Positions 1 through 4,654 of a DNA stretch of 8,113 bases are shown piece after piece. Source of the DNA: an uncultured Oscillospiraceae bacterium (GTDB lineage: Bacteria > Bacillota > Clostridia > Oscillospirales > Oscillospiraceae); NCBI GenBank assembly GCA_900758955.1, contig CAAETL010000265.1:1-8113 (forward strand), given 5' to 3'. A program made the position numbers and the translations under genes. The notes beneath the pieces were generated by a model. That model was not told where the DNA came from, did not search any database, and worked only from the letters and a program-made list of their open reading frames with translations. Positions within the stretch are counted from its first letter, which is position 1. The number at the start of each line of letters is the position of its first letter.

Positions 1-481
1 CCTGGGCGTGGACTTCTGCCTGCCCGACGCCATGCCCCCGCCGAGGATCGCCAAGTATGCCTTTTCCCTGATCCGGCGCTACACCACCTACAACCACTAC
101 GACGCCCCGGACACAGTGGACGCGGCCCCGTTCTCCGTGGGGAATATTTTCATCGACCCCCTGCGGCGTACCGTCCGTGTGCGCTCCCGCCCGGTGGAGC
201 TGCGGCCCCGTGAGTTCTCCCTGCTGCTGTATTTCATGCGCAATCCCGGCATCGTCCTCTCCACCGAGCAGATATGTGAGCACGCCTGGGGGATGGAGTA
301 CCCCCAAGGCGCCGGCCAGTCTATCTATGACTTGCGCCAAAAAATTGAGCCGGACCCTAATCATCCAATTTACATTGAGACTGTCCACCGCGTAGGGTAT
401 CGTTTTACAGCATATAACAGGGAAACTTGCGGTCGAAAGGAAACGAGAAGAAAAGAAGCAGGAAAGAAAAAGGAAAAGTAA
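1..481 (+). CDS. OmpR/PhoB-type response regulator, C-terminal part (5' truncated by window edge)
   Basis: Reading frame 2 is open from the left edge, so the gene starts outside the window; the GTG at 8 is an internal valine. The first 30 or so residues resemble the end of a receiver domain and linker. From about residue 45 there is a winged-helix Trans_reg_C domain: the beta-hairpin entry (IDPLRRTVRV), the LRPREFSLLLYFMRNPG helix, recognition region QSIYDLRQKI, and the wing signature ETVHRVGYRF. Such regulators bind DNA as dimers after phosphorylation by a sensor kinase; no kinase gene is visible here. The receiver phospho-acceptor aspartate is outside the window. The last 20 or so residues are an unusual, very basic lysine/arginine/glutamate tail encoded by a purine-rich stretch. 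Base composition becomes clearly less GC-rich after about position 340. It is probably the transcriptional regulator of the ICE module that follows. Confidence 0.85.
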   Translation, partial: LGVDFCLPDAMPPPRIAKYAFSLIRRYTTYNHYDAPDTVDAAPFSVGNIFIDPLRRTVRVRSRPVELRPREFSLLLYFMRNPGIVLSTEQICEHAWGMEYPQGAGQSIYDLRQKIEPDPNHPIYIETVHRVGYRFTAYNRETCGRKETRRKEAGKKKEK

Positions 482-482
482 C

Positions 483-491
483 TGGTAAAAT
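483..491 (+). promoter_or_regulatory. Possible extended -10 promoter element
   Basis: TGGTAAAAT (483-491) has the extended -10 TGn motif followed by a five-of-six match to TATAAT, just after the response regulator stop. No recognisable -35 lies 17 nt upstream, where the sequence is purine-rich. If real, it would start a transcript about 25 nt before the ATG at 523 and drive the downstream regulatory genes independently of the response regulator gene. This is a weak call based on one hexamer. Confidence 0.3.
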
Positions 492-522
492 ATCCCTATT
501 AGTCAAAGGGAGGATTTTTACC

Positions 523-813
523 ATGATAAAACAGCAATCTTTGCAAAAACAGAGCAAAGCGCCACGAAAGGCCGTCGCCCCAGACAAAGGGGCGGCGGCC
601 TTTTCCATTTCGACAGCGTTCCAAGCTGTTCATGGATTGGAGACTTTTCCGGGCATTTCCCGGCATGGGCCAAAGGAAAATGGCGCAGCCGGTAATCTTT
701 TGCCGGAAAAGAACTACTTTCGCCGGGGGCGGGCAGAAGGCCCCATTGCCAACGTGGTATTGACAGAGGGACAAGAAAAGCCCCTCTTACGCAGGCGGGA
801 GGTGGCGGCATGA
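523..813 (+). CDS. Small protein of unknown function, possibly a leader ORF controlling attenuation
   Basis: A 96-residue ORF starting MIKQQSLQKQ. The ATG at 523 is chosen over upstream in-frame starts because GGGAGG (508-513) lies 9 nt before it, and because the extension from 427 would overlap the response regulator gene in its low-complexity purine tract. The stop overlaps the next gene as ATGA (810-813), so translation is probably coupled to the sigma-like gene. The protein is basic (many K, R and Q at the start), has no membrane segment or signal peptide, and I recognise no domain. A 15-bp terminator-like hairpin lies inside its codons 15-27, so ribosome progress through this ORF could decide whether transcription continues. 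It could be a real small ICE protein, a regulatory leader peptide, or both. Confidence 0.5.
   Translation: MIKQQSLQKQSKAPRKAVAPDKGAAAFSISTAFQAVHGLETFPGISRHGPKENGAAGNLLPEKNYFRRGRAEGPIANVVLTEGQEKPLLRRREVAA
567..606 (+). terminator. Strong terminator-like hairpin inside the small ORF (candidate attenuator)
   Basis: Positions 567-581 pair with 589-603 over 15 bp with a single G-U wobble (T575-G595) and a 7-nt loop (582-588). The 3' arm runs into a short T tract (601-604), giving the form of an intrinsic terminator, with a matching A run on the 5' side. It lies 44 nt into an ORF that has a good ribosome binding site. In Tn916 and tet(M) leaders, terminators inside or beside short leader ORFs attenuate transcription of downstream genes; that parallel is inferred. 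Weaker hairpins follow at 613-629 and 649-663. Confidence 0.65.
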
Positions 814-1220
814 GCGAGAGAAACGAGCATTTGGAGTGCTGCTTTGACGCCTATTGCAAGCGGCTTTTGCGATTCGCGCTCATTGACGCCCACCGGGAGC
901 AAGAACGGCTGGGCCAGCGGGAAGTGACCTTCTCCGAGCTGACCCATGCGGAGGAACGGCAGCTCCAGTACATAGACGAGTATTTCCCAGAGCGCCGCGT
1001 GTTCTCCGTCCAGGGGCTGGACGTGGAGATCGCGGACGGGGACCTCGTGCGCGCGCTGGCCCTGCTTCCCGCCGAAAGGCGCGATATTGTCCTGCTGGCC
1101 TACCTGCTGGGCCTGCCCGATTCGGAGATCGCGGCGGCGCTCCACCTCTCCCGGTCCGCCGTTCAGCGCCGCCGGAAAAGTACGCTCAAGGAATTACGAA
1201 AGCTGATGATGGAGGAATGA
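810..1220 (+). CDS. Sigma-70 region-4-like protein (Tn916 Orf7-like)
   Basis: A 136-residue protein. The C-terminal third is a sigma region 4 helix-turn-helix: LLPAERRDIVLLAYLLGLPDSEIAAALHLSRSAVQRR, ending in a basic helix. This domain normally contacts the -35 element. The N-terminal part is charged and alpha-helical, without a clear region 2 (core-binding and -10 recognition), so it is not a complete sigma factor alone. The ATG at 810 overlaps the preceding stop (ATGA) and has GGGAGG at 797-802, 7 nt upstream. The next gene follows with a 2-nt gap. Tn916 and related ICEs carry such a sigma-like gene beside an HTH_16 gene as part of the switch that turns on conjugation and excision functions; a similar role is inferred. 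It could also act as an accessory regulator rather than as a true sigma subunit. Confidence 0.85.
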   Translation: MSERNEHLECCFDAYCKRLLRFALIDAHREQERLGQREVTFSELTHAEERQLQYIDEYFPERRVFSVQGLDVEIADGDLVRALALLPAERRDIVLLAYLLGLPDSEIAAALHLSRSAVQRRRKSTLKELRKLMMEE

Positions 1221-1222
1221 CC

Positions 1223-1465
1223 ATGATCGTCAAGAGAAAGCCCTGCTATAAGCTCCTGCCTTGCGCCGTCATCCAGGCGGCTACCCAGGGCGACCCCGAT
1301 TCCGTGGCCGCCGTCCTGCGCCACTACGAGGGCTATATCGCCAAGCTGTCCACCCGCTGCCTGTACGACAAGCACGGCAACGCCTACCTCTGCGTGGACG
1401 AGACCCTGCGCGCCCGCCTAGAAATCAAGCTCATTACCGGCCTGCTGGCCTTTGACGCCGCATGA
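1223..1465 (+). CDS. HTH_16-type conjugative transposon regulator (Tn916 Orf8-like)
   Basis: An 80-residue protein starting MIVKRKPCYK. The core (residues 14-80) matches the HTH_16 family found in conjugative transposons: AVIQAATQGDPDSVAAVLRHYEGYI in the first helices, then LCVDETLRARLEIKLITGLLAF at the end. This fold resembles a piece of sigma region 2, so with the region-4-like neighbour it may form a two-piece sigma factor; that idea is inference. Of two in-frame ATGs (1217 and 1223), 1223 is preferred because GGAGG (1211-1215) is 7 nt upstream, versus 1 nt for 1217. Starting at 1217 would give ATGA overlap with the preceding gene instead. A terminator follows 7 nt after the stop, so it is the last gene of its operon. 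Confidence 0.8.
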   Translation: MIVKRKPCYKLLPCAVIQAATQGDPDSVAAVLRHYEGYIAKLSTRCLYDKHGNAYLCVDETLRARLEIKLITGLLAFDAA

Positions 1466-1472
1466 ACCACCC

Positions 1473-1513
1473 GGCCCGGCTGGGGCCGACCTTCAGCCGG
1501 GCCGACGTTTTTT
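1473..1513 (+). terminator. Intrinsic terminator after the sigma/HTH_16 operon
   Basis: GGCCCGGCTG (1473-1482) pairs perfectly with CAGCCGGGCC (1494-1503) around an 11-nt loop. Four nucleotides later comes a run of six T (1508-1513). A second small stem (1502-1506 with 1514-1518) overlaps the T run. It lies 8 nt after the HTH_16 stop and separates the regulatory operon from the RNA-like region downstream. Confidence 0.8.
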
Positions 1514-1520
1514 GTCGGAT

Positions 1521-1545
1521 AATGCGTCTCAAATTGAGACGCATT
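1521..1545. repeat. 25-bp perfect palindrome
   Basis: AATGCGTCTCAA (1521-1532) and TTGAGACGCATT (1534-1545) are exact reverse complements around a single central A. The arms are symmetric to the last base, and with a 1-nt centre this looks more like a binding site for a dimeric protein than an RNA hairpin, although it could also extend the terminator just upstream. The symmetric GTCTC/GAGAC core also matches a common restriction/methylation motif. Function unknown. Confidence 0.8.
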
Positions 1546-1564
1546 TCGACACCGCCGCCAATCG

Positions 1565-1596
1565 GCACGGGCGCACCGATCCCGGCGCGTCCGTGC
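1565..1596 (+). promoter_or_regulatory. GC-rich stem-loop at the front of the RNA-like region
   Basis: GCACGG (1565-1570) plus GCGC (1571-1574) pair with GCGC (1585-1588) and CCGTGC (1591-1596), with a 2-nt bulge (1589-1590) and a 10-nt loop. It may be the first helix of the structured RNA downstream or a DNA-level feature before its start. No good promoter hexamers are seen between here and 1624. Confidence 0.45.
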
Positions 1597-1911
1597 GGGC
1601 TGGCGACAGTCTGGTAACTGAATAGGTCTACTGGATACGTTTGATATGCGGCCCCGAAAGGGAAAGCCGTGCGGGAGTGAGCCGGCCATGACCCCACCAG
1701 AGGAAGGAGGTATCGGGCGAGCGGCCATCCGCGCACAACAGGCCGTGGCGGGCCTGGGGCGACGACCCGCATATCAGTATAATGATCCGCTTGTCCCTAC
1801 CGTCCGAGCGTTGAAGCGGCCCTGTGGGCCGTGAGCCGTCGCAGGCGATAGGGGCGACCCGTCAGAACGGCGGGGGGTAAAAGTCCCGTGTTAGGCGCTG
1901 CCAAGCGCCGT

Positions 1912-1933
1912 CCAGTATGCTCCTGAAATCTGT
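1912..1933. repeat. Direct repeat, copy 1 (3' arm of the RNA closing helix)
   Basis: CCAGTATGCTCCT (1912-1924) recurs exactly at 4607-4619, and the following bases continue the similarity (19 of 22 identical overall). This copy forms part of the 3' side of the closing helix of the candidate RNA. Confidence 0.5.
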
Positions 1934-1959
1934 TCAAACCAACATAACCACATCAAGAG

Positions 1960-1986
1960 CCGCGTCCGCATGAGGGCGCGGTTTTT
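1960..1986 (+). terminator. Intrinsic terminator at the end of the RNA region, upstream of tnpW
   Basis: CCGCGTCC (1960-1967) pairs with GGGCGCGG (1974-1981) over 8 bp with one G-U, around a 6-nt loop, immediately followed by five T (1982-1986). It is a classical Rho-independent terminator. It lies only 45 nt before the tnpW-like ATG with no promoter in between, so expression of that gene from upstream would require readthrough. Confidence 0.85.
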
Positions 1987-2031
1987 GTCATATTCAGCCC
2001 GAGCAAATCACAACGGCGAGGAGGTGAGCAA

Positions 2032-2199
2032 ATGGCTGGCTCCCAAGCAAAGCCGCCGATGGAGATAGAGAGAAAAATTGGCAGCACGACCTATATCGTG
2101 ACCTCCCATTTCAAAGAGGAGGGCAGCACCGCAAAGGACAAGGTACAGCGTCTGATCGACTTGAATACCAAAAAGAATAATCTGCACCGGAAATACTGA
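2032..2199 (+). CDS. tnpW: TnpW-family small transposon-encoded protein
   Basis: A 55-residue protein beginning MAGSQAKPPM. The core EIERKIGSTTYIVTSHFKEE followed by STAKDKVQRLIDLN matches what I know of the TnpW family, named after a small ORF of the clostridial Tn4451/Tn4453 elements and common next to large serine recombinases. Its biochemical function is not established; the pattern suggests a short beta-sheet with a C-terminal helix. The ATG at 2032 has a strong AGGAGGT (2019-2025) 6 nt upstream. It lies between the terminator of the RNA-like region and the recombinase promoter, so it may be controlled separately from the recombinases. An accessory or directionality role is possible but is inference only. 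Confidence 0.8.
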   Translation: MAGSQAKPPMEIERKIGSTTYIVTSHFKEEGSTAKDKVQRLIDLNTKKNNLHRKY

Positions 2200-2203
2200 T
2201 TTT

Positions 2204-2232
2204 TTGACGTGTTTCCGCATATTTGGTATAAT
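2204..2232 (+). promoter_or_regulatory. Near-consensus sigma-A promoter for the recombinase genes
   Basis: The -35 TTGACG (2204-2209, five of six) and -10 TATAAT (2227-2232, perfect) are separated by exactly 17 nt, and a TG lies at -15/-14 relative spacing (TTTGG before the -10). The start point would be near 2239, giving a leader of about 50 nt before the ATG at 2290. It begins 4 nt after the tnpW stop and should be strong unless repressed. Confidence 0.8.
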
Positions 2233-2289
2233 AATAGTAGGAAGAAGTGCCTTTTTTCTATGCGGTGACTGCCGGATTGGAGGTCCGAC

Positions 2290-2727
2290 ATGAATAGGCA
2301 GTCTGGTAAAATTACGGCGCTGTATTGCCGTATTGCACATTATGATAATGACTTTGATCTTCTCACCGCTCGGAACCAGCAGGAAATCCTTTTGAACTAC
2401 GCCATCGAACACGGCCTTGAAAACCCCTGTTTCTATTGCGACTGGGGATTCAGCGGAGCAACGTTCGACAGGCCGGAGCTTCAGAGTATGCTCCGCGAAG
2501 TAGAGGCCGGGAACGTAGCAAACCTTGTGGTGACAAACTGTTCTAAGCTGGGCCGCAACTGCCTAGATTGCGTGAAGCTGATAGAACACACCCTCCCCAA
2601 ATACGGTGTGACATTTCATTCCGTGCAGGACGGAATGACCACCCCTGAACAGCTTTCAAAAACGGCTCAAATCCACAAGGCGCTCCTGCCCCTCGGTCAT
2701 AAGAGACGGAGAGGGGGGCGGGCATAA
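2290..2727 (+). CDS. Truncated serine-recombinase-fold protein without the catalytic serine
   Basis: A 145-residue protein that covers only the resolvase catalytic-domain fold (residues 8-120) and then ends in a basic tail. It aligns clearly with the N-terminus of the next gene: ALYCRIAHYDND against ALYVRLSRDDEN, GFSGATFDRPELQSML against GYSGTNFNRPGFQDML, and EAGNVANLVVTNCSKLGRN against EAGNVNMVIVKDMSRFGRN. The active-site serine is Ala16, and the conserved arginine of the SR.GR motif is Lys86; Arg14, Arg61 and Arg89 are kept. The zinc-ribbon and coiled-coil DNA-binding region is absent. It is therefore unlikely to cut DNA. The start has GGAGG (2279-2283) 6 nt upstream, and the stop overlaps the next ATG (TAATG at 2725-2729), so the two are made together. 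It could modulate the active recombinase, or be a decaying duplicate. Confidence 0.8.
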   Translation: MNRQSGKITALYCRIAHYDNDFDLLTARNQQEILLNYAIEHGLENPCFYCDWGFSGATFDRPELQSMLREVEAGNVANLVVTNCSKLGRNCLDCVKLIEHTLPKYGVTFHSVQDGMTTPEQLSKTAQIHKALLPLGHKRRRGGRA

Positions 2728-4373
2728 TGGCGACGCTTCTTAATCTGCCAATCAATGCTCTGGAACAGTGGGTGGCCCTCTATGTCCGACTTTCCCGCGA
2801 CGACGAGAACGAGGGCGACAGCAACAGCATTGCCCACCAAATTGACATCCTCACCCGGTACGCCAAGGATCACGGCATTACTAAGTATAAGATTTACAAA
2901 GACGATGGGTACAGTGGCACGAACTTCAACCGGCCCGGCTTCCAAGATATGCTGGCCGATATTGAAGCGGGAAACGTGAACATGGTCATTGTCAAGGATA
3001 TGTCCCGTTTTGGCCGCAACTATCTGGAAGTCGGGATGTATACGGAAATCATGTTCCCTGACAAGGACGTGCGGTTTATCGCCATCAATGACGGCGTGGA
3101 CAGCGAACGGGAGGACAACGATTTTACCCCGTTCCGCAACATCATCAACGAATGGTATGCCAAGGATACCAGCAAGAAAATCCGGGCTGTGTTCCGTGCG
3201 AAAGGCATGTCCGGCGCGCGGCTCTCCACGCAGATACCCTACGGCTATCTGAAAGGCGAGGACGGCAAGCTGGTGCGCGACGAGGAGACCGCGCCGGTGG
3301 TCGAGCTGATATTTCAGCTTGCCGTCGAGGGCAACGGCCCCGGTAAAATCGCCCGTATGCTTCGGGAGCGCAAAATCGTCACCCCCGGTACATTGATTTT
3401 CCAGCGCACCGGACGCAAGGACCGCTACGACCCCGACCATCCGTGCCATTGGAACGAAAGTTCGGTTGCCAACATTCTGGAACAGCCGGAATATCTGGGG
3501 CATACGGTGAACTTCAAGACCACAAAAAAATCCTACAAAAGCAAAAGGATTGTTCAAAATCCCCCAGACAAACAGATGGTGTTTGAAAACACCCATGAAG
3601 CCATTGTTACCCAAGAGATATGGGACGTGGTGCAGCAGCGACGCCAACAACGTCAGCGGCCAACCAAGCAGGGCGATATGGGTATGTTCTCCGGCATGGT
3701 GTTTTGCGCCGATTGCGGTAGCAAACTTCATTTGGGCAGGGGATTTTCCGTCACAGCAGAGCAAGAAAGCTATATGTGCGGCACCTATAAGCGGAAAAAG
3801 GGCGAGTGTACCGCTCACTATATCCGGGCCGTGGTGCTGGAAAGCCTGGTGCTGGAAAATTTGCGCAAGGTAATTGCCTATGTCCGCGACTACGAGAACG
3901 ATTTTGTGGCACAGGTCATGCACAACGAGCAGGCCGCAAAGCTCACCCAGCAAGCCGGAGCCAAACGCCAGTTGGAACAGCAGGCCCGCCGGATCAAGGA
4001 AATCGACGCCATCATCAAGCGGCTGTACGAGGACAACGTGTGCGGCAAGCTGACCGATGAACGCTTTGCCAAAATGACCGCCGACTACGAGCAGGAACAG
4101 CGGATGCTGGAAATCAGCACCGCCGAACTGCGGAAAACCGTTGAGGGTATCGAACAGCAGACGCTGAACGTCAAGAGCTTTCTCAAAATCGTTCACAGCT
4201 ACATAGAGCCGGACACCCTGACGCCAGACATTCTCCATGAGTTTGTGGAAAAAATCGTGGTTCACGCGCCCGATAAATCCAGCGGACACCGCACCCAGCA
4301 AGTTGACATCCACTATAATTTTGTGGGCGAGATTGAGCTTTCCCGCGAAATTGCAAAAAGAGAGACGGCGTGA
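2727..4373 (+). CDS. Large serine recombinase (TnpX/TndX type), ICE integrase/excisionase
   Basis: A 548-residue site-specific recombinase that would integrate and excise the element by a double-strand cut with a 5'-serine-linked intermediate. Catalytic domain at residues 16-145: YVRLS with Arg21 and nucleophile Ser23, Arg69 in the NFNRPGF motif, and KDMSRFGRN with Arg94 and Arg97. The Recombinase domain covers about 165-290 (IPYGYL, then WNESSVANILEQPEYLG). A zinc ribbon is formed by Cys327, Cys330, Cys351 and Cys361. A coiled coil rich in Q, E and K spans about 395-470, followed by a DUF4368-like tail (FLKIVHSYIEPDTLTPDILHEFVEKIVVH). Length and order fit the family and nothing appears broken. 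The ATG at 2727 overlaps the previous stop by one base; GGAGAGGGGGGCG upstream supplies a purine-rich ribosome site. The gene is last in the element, as expected beside an attachment site. Confidence 0.93.
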   Translation: MATLLNLPINALEQWVALYVRLSRDDENEGDSNSIAHQIDILTRYAKDHGITKYKIYKDDGYSGTNFNRPGFQDMLADIEAGNVNMVIVKDMSRFGRNYLEVGMYTEIMFPDKDVRFIAINDGVDSEREDNDFTPFRNIINEWYAKDTSKKIRAVFRAKGMSGARLSTQIPYGYLKGEDGKLVRDEETAPVVELIFQLAVEGNGPGKIARMLRERKIVTPGTLIFQRTGRKDRYDPDHPCHWNESSVANILEQPEYLGHTVNFKTTKKSYKSKRIVQNPPDKQMVFENTHEAIVTQEIWDVVQQRRQQRQRPTKQGDMGMFSGMVFCADCGSKLHLGRGFSVTAEQESYMCGTYKRKKGECTAHYIRAVVLESLVLENLRKVIAYVRDYENDFVAQVMHNEQAAKLTQQAGAKRQLEQQARRIKEIDAIIKRLYEDNVCGKLTDERFAKMTADYEQEQRMLEISTAELRKTVEGIEQQTLNVKSFLKIVHSYIEPDTLTPDILHEFVEKIVVHAPDKSSGHRTQQVDIHYNFVGEIELSREIAKRETA

Positions 4374-4399
4374 TATGCCGTAGCACATCACGCCGTCTC
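4355..4399 (-). terminator. Leftward intrinsic terminator overlapping the recombinase 3' end
   Basis: GAGACGGCGTGAT (4362-4374) and ATCACGCCGTCTC (4387-4399) form a perfect 13-bp stem with a 12-nt loop. On the minus strand the stem is followed after 2 nt by TTTTT (complement of 4355-4359); on the plus strand there is no T tract. It should stop leftward transcription, for example readthrough from the hsd operon, before it enters the recombinase gene as antisense. The recombinase stop codon (4371-4373) lies inside the left arm. Confidence 0.75.
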
Positions 4400-4402
4400 C
4401 CC

Positions 4403-4433
4403 GGAGTGAAAAACTTCTTTACGAACACACTCC
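4403..4433. repeat. Short inverted repeat next to the recombinase
   Basis: GGAGTG (4403-4408) and CACTCC (4428-4433) are inverted with a 19-nt spacer that contains a further TTC/GAA match. It is a possible half-site pair for the recombinase or a weak hairpin; short enough to be chance. Confidence 0.3.
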
Positions 4434-4606
4434 TAATGGATTGCAGGTTTTTTTGATGCCACTACTGTGCAAAATCGATATTTCTAAAAAGTCTTGGGGC
4501 TCAATGAATTGCGCCATTGAGTATATAATGCCGCATTAGTTGTAATAGGCGGCTTAGCGCGGAGCACACCACATGTAAGGCCAGCATGAAGGGGATACGC
4601 TTGGAA

Positions 4607-4628
4607 CCAGTATGCTCCTTAAATTTTT
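4607..4628. repeat. Direct repeat, copy 2 (just beyond the hsdS 3' end)
   Basis: CCAGTATGCTCCT (4607-4619) is identical to 1912-1924, with 19 of 22 bases shared in the extended alignment. Here the 3' half GTATGCTCCTT can also pair imperfectly with AAGGGGATAC at 4589-4598 to form a local hairpin. It lies 27 nt from the hsdS stop codon. Confidence 0.5.
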
Positions 4629-4654
4629 ATCAGTATTCACATCTGAAATACGGA

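Larger units (their letters stand above)
1624..1986 (+). ncRNA. Candidate structured RNA of about 300-370 nt, family not recognised
   Basis: There is no believable protein here, but many complementary segments nest in order. A closing helix pairs 1629-1636 with 1910-1917 (eight pairs, one wobble), possibly extended by AGG/CCT. Inside it TGATATGCGG (1642-1651) pairs perfectly with CCGCATATCA (1767-1776). Local hairpins include 1721-1732, 1739-1756 (6 bp, CAGGCC/GGCCTG), 1817-1831 (6 bp, TGT loop), 1838-1858 (5 bp) and 1894-1909 (6 bp, GCCA loop). A CCC-GAAA-GGG tetraloop sits near 1655. The region ends in an intrinsic terminator. Boundaries are approximate and no clear promoter is seen. I considered group II intron, RNase P and riboswitch signatures and found no match; I cannot run covariance models. 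It may be a trans-acting ICE RNA or the leader of the tnpW-like gene. Confidence 0.5.
1..4654 (+). mobile_element. Right-hand part of an integrative/conjugative element (left end outside window)
   Basis: The block carries, in one orientation, an ICE-type response regulator, a Tn916-like sigma/HTH_16 pair, a TnpW-family protein and two serine recombinase-family genes ending in a large serine recombinase. In elements of this class the recombinase usually lies next to one attachment site, so the element probably ends between the recombinase stop at 4373 and the end of hsdS at 4655. No relaxase, coupling protein or mating-pore genes are visible; they would lie left of position 1. The exact boundary is not identified: no target duplication can be seen without the other end or an empty site. 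The R-M operon to the right could be host flank or additional cargo. Confidence 0.7.
4374..4654. other. Non-coding junction region, likely site of the ICE attachment end
   Basis: This convergent intergenic stretch lies between the recombinase and the 3' end of hsdS and is AT-richer than either flank up to its middle. Visible structure: a 6-bp inverted repeat (GGAGTG 4403-4408, CACTCC 4428-4433) with inner TTC/GAA pairing, a run of seven T at 4448-4454, a 7-bp inverted repeat (4500-4506 with 4515-4521) followed by an unsupported TATAAT at 4524-4529, and a direct-repeat copy at 4607-4628. TnpX-type enzymes cross over at a two-base core that cannot be picked out from one junction. I see no credible gene here. 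Confidence 0.45.

Noticed and set aside
714..1145. Minus-strand ORF opposite the sigma-like gene
   Set aside because: The plus strand has a sigma region 4 match, a good ribosome site and coupling to its neighbours; the antisense ORF has none.
1434..1772. Minus-strand ORFs across the palindrome and RNA-like region
   Set aside because: Arginine/proline-rich translations typical of antisense GC-rich DNA, running through a terminator and palindrome, without start signals.
1646..1834. 62-codon ORF inside the RNA-like region
   Set aside because: There is no ribosome binding site before its ATG, its sequence looks low-complexity, and its bases are engaged in the long complementary segments; an annotation pipeline may still call it.
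1664..1858. Group II intron (GTGCG-like 5' start, GAGCCGT near 1834)
   Set aside because: No domain V with the required AGC catalytic triad and GAAA-capped 34-nt hairpin, and no intron-encoded protein.
2697..4391. Long minus-strand ORF (564 codons) opposite the recombinase
   Set aside because: It is a shadow of the serine recombinase gene, which has an intact family match, catalytic residues and ribosome site; the antisense product has no recognisable domain.
4500..4529. Promoter with TATAAT at 4524-4529
   Set aside because: No acceptable -35 at 16-18 nt, no gene downstream on the plus strand; likely chance in AT-rich DNA.
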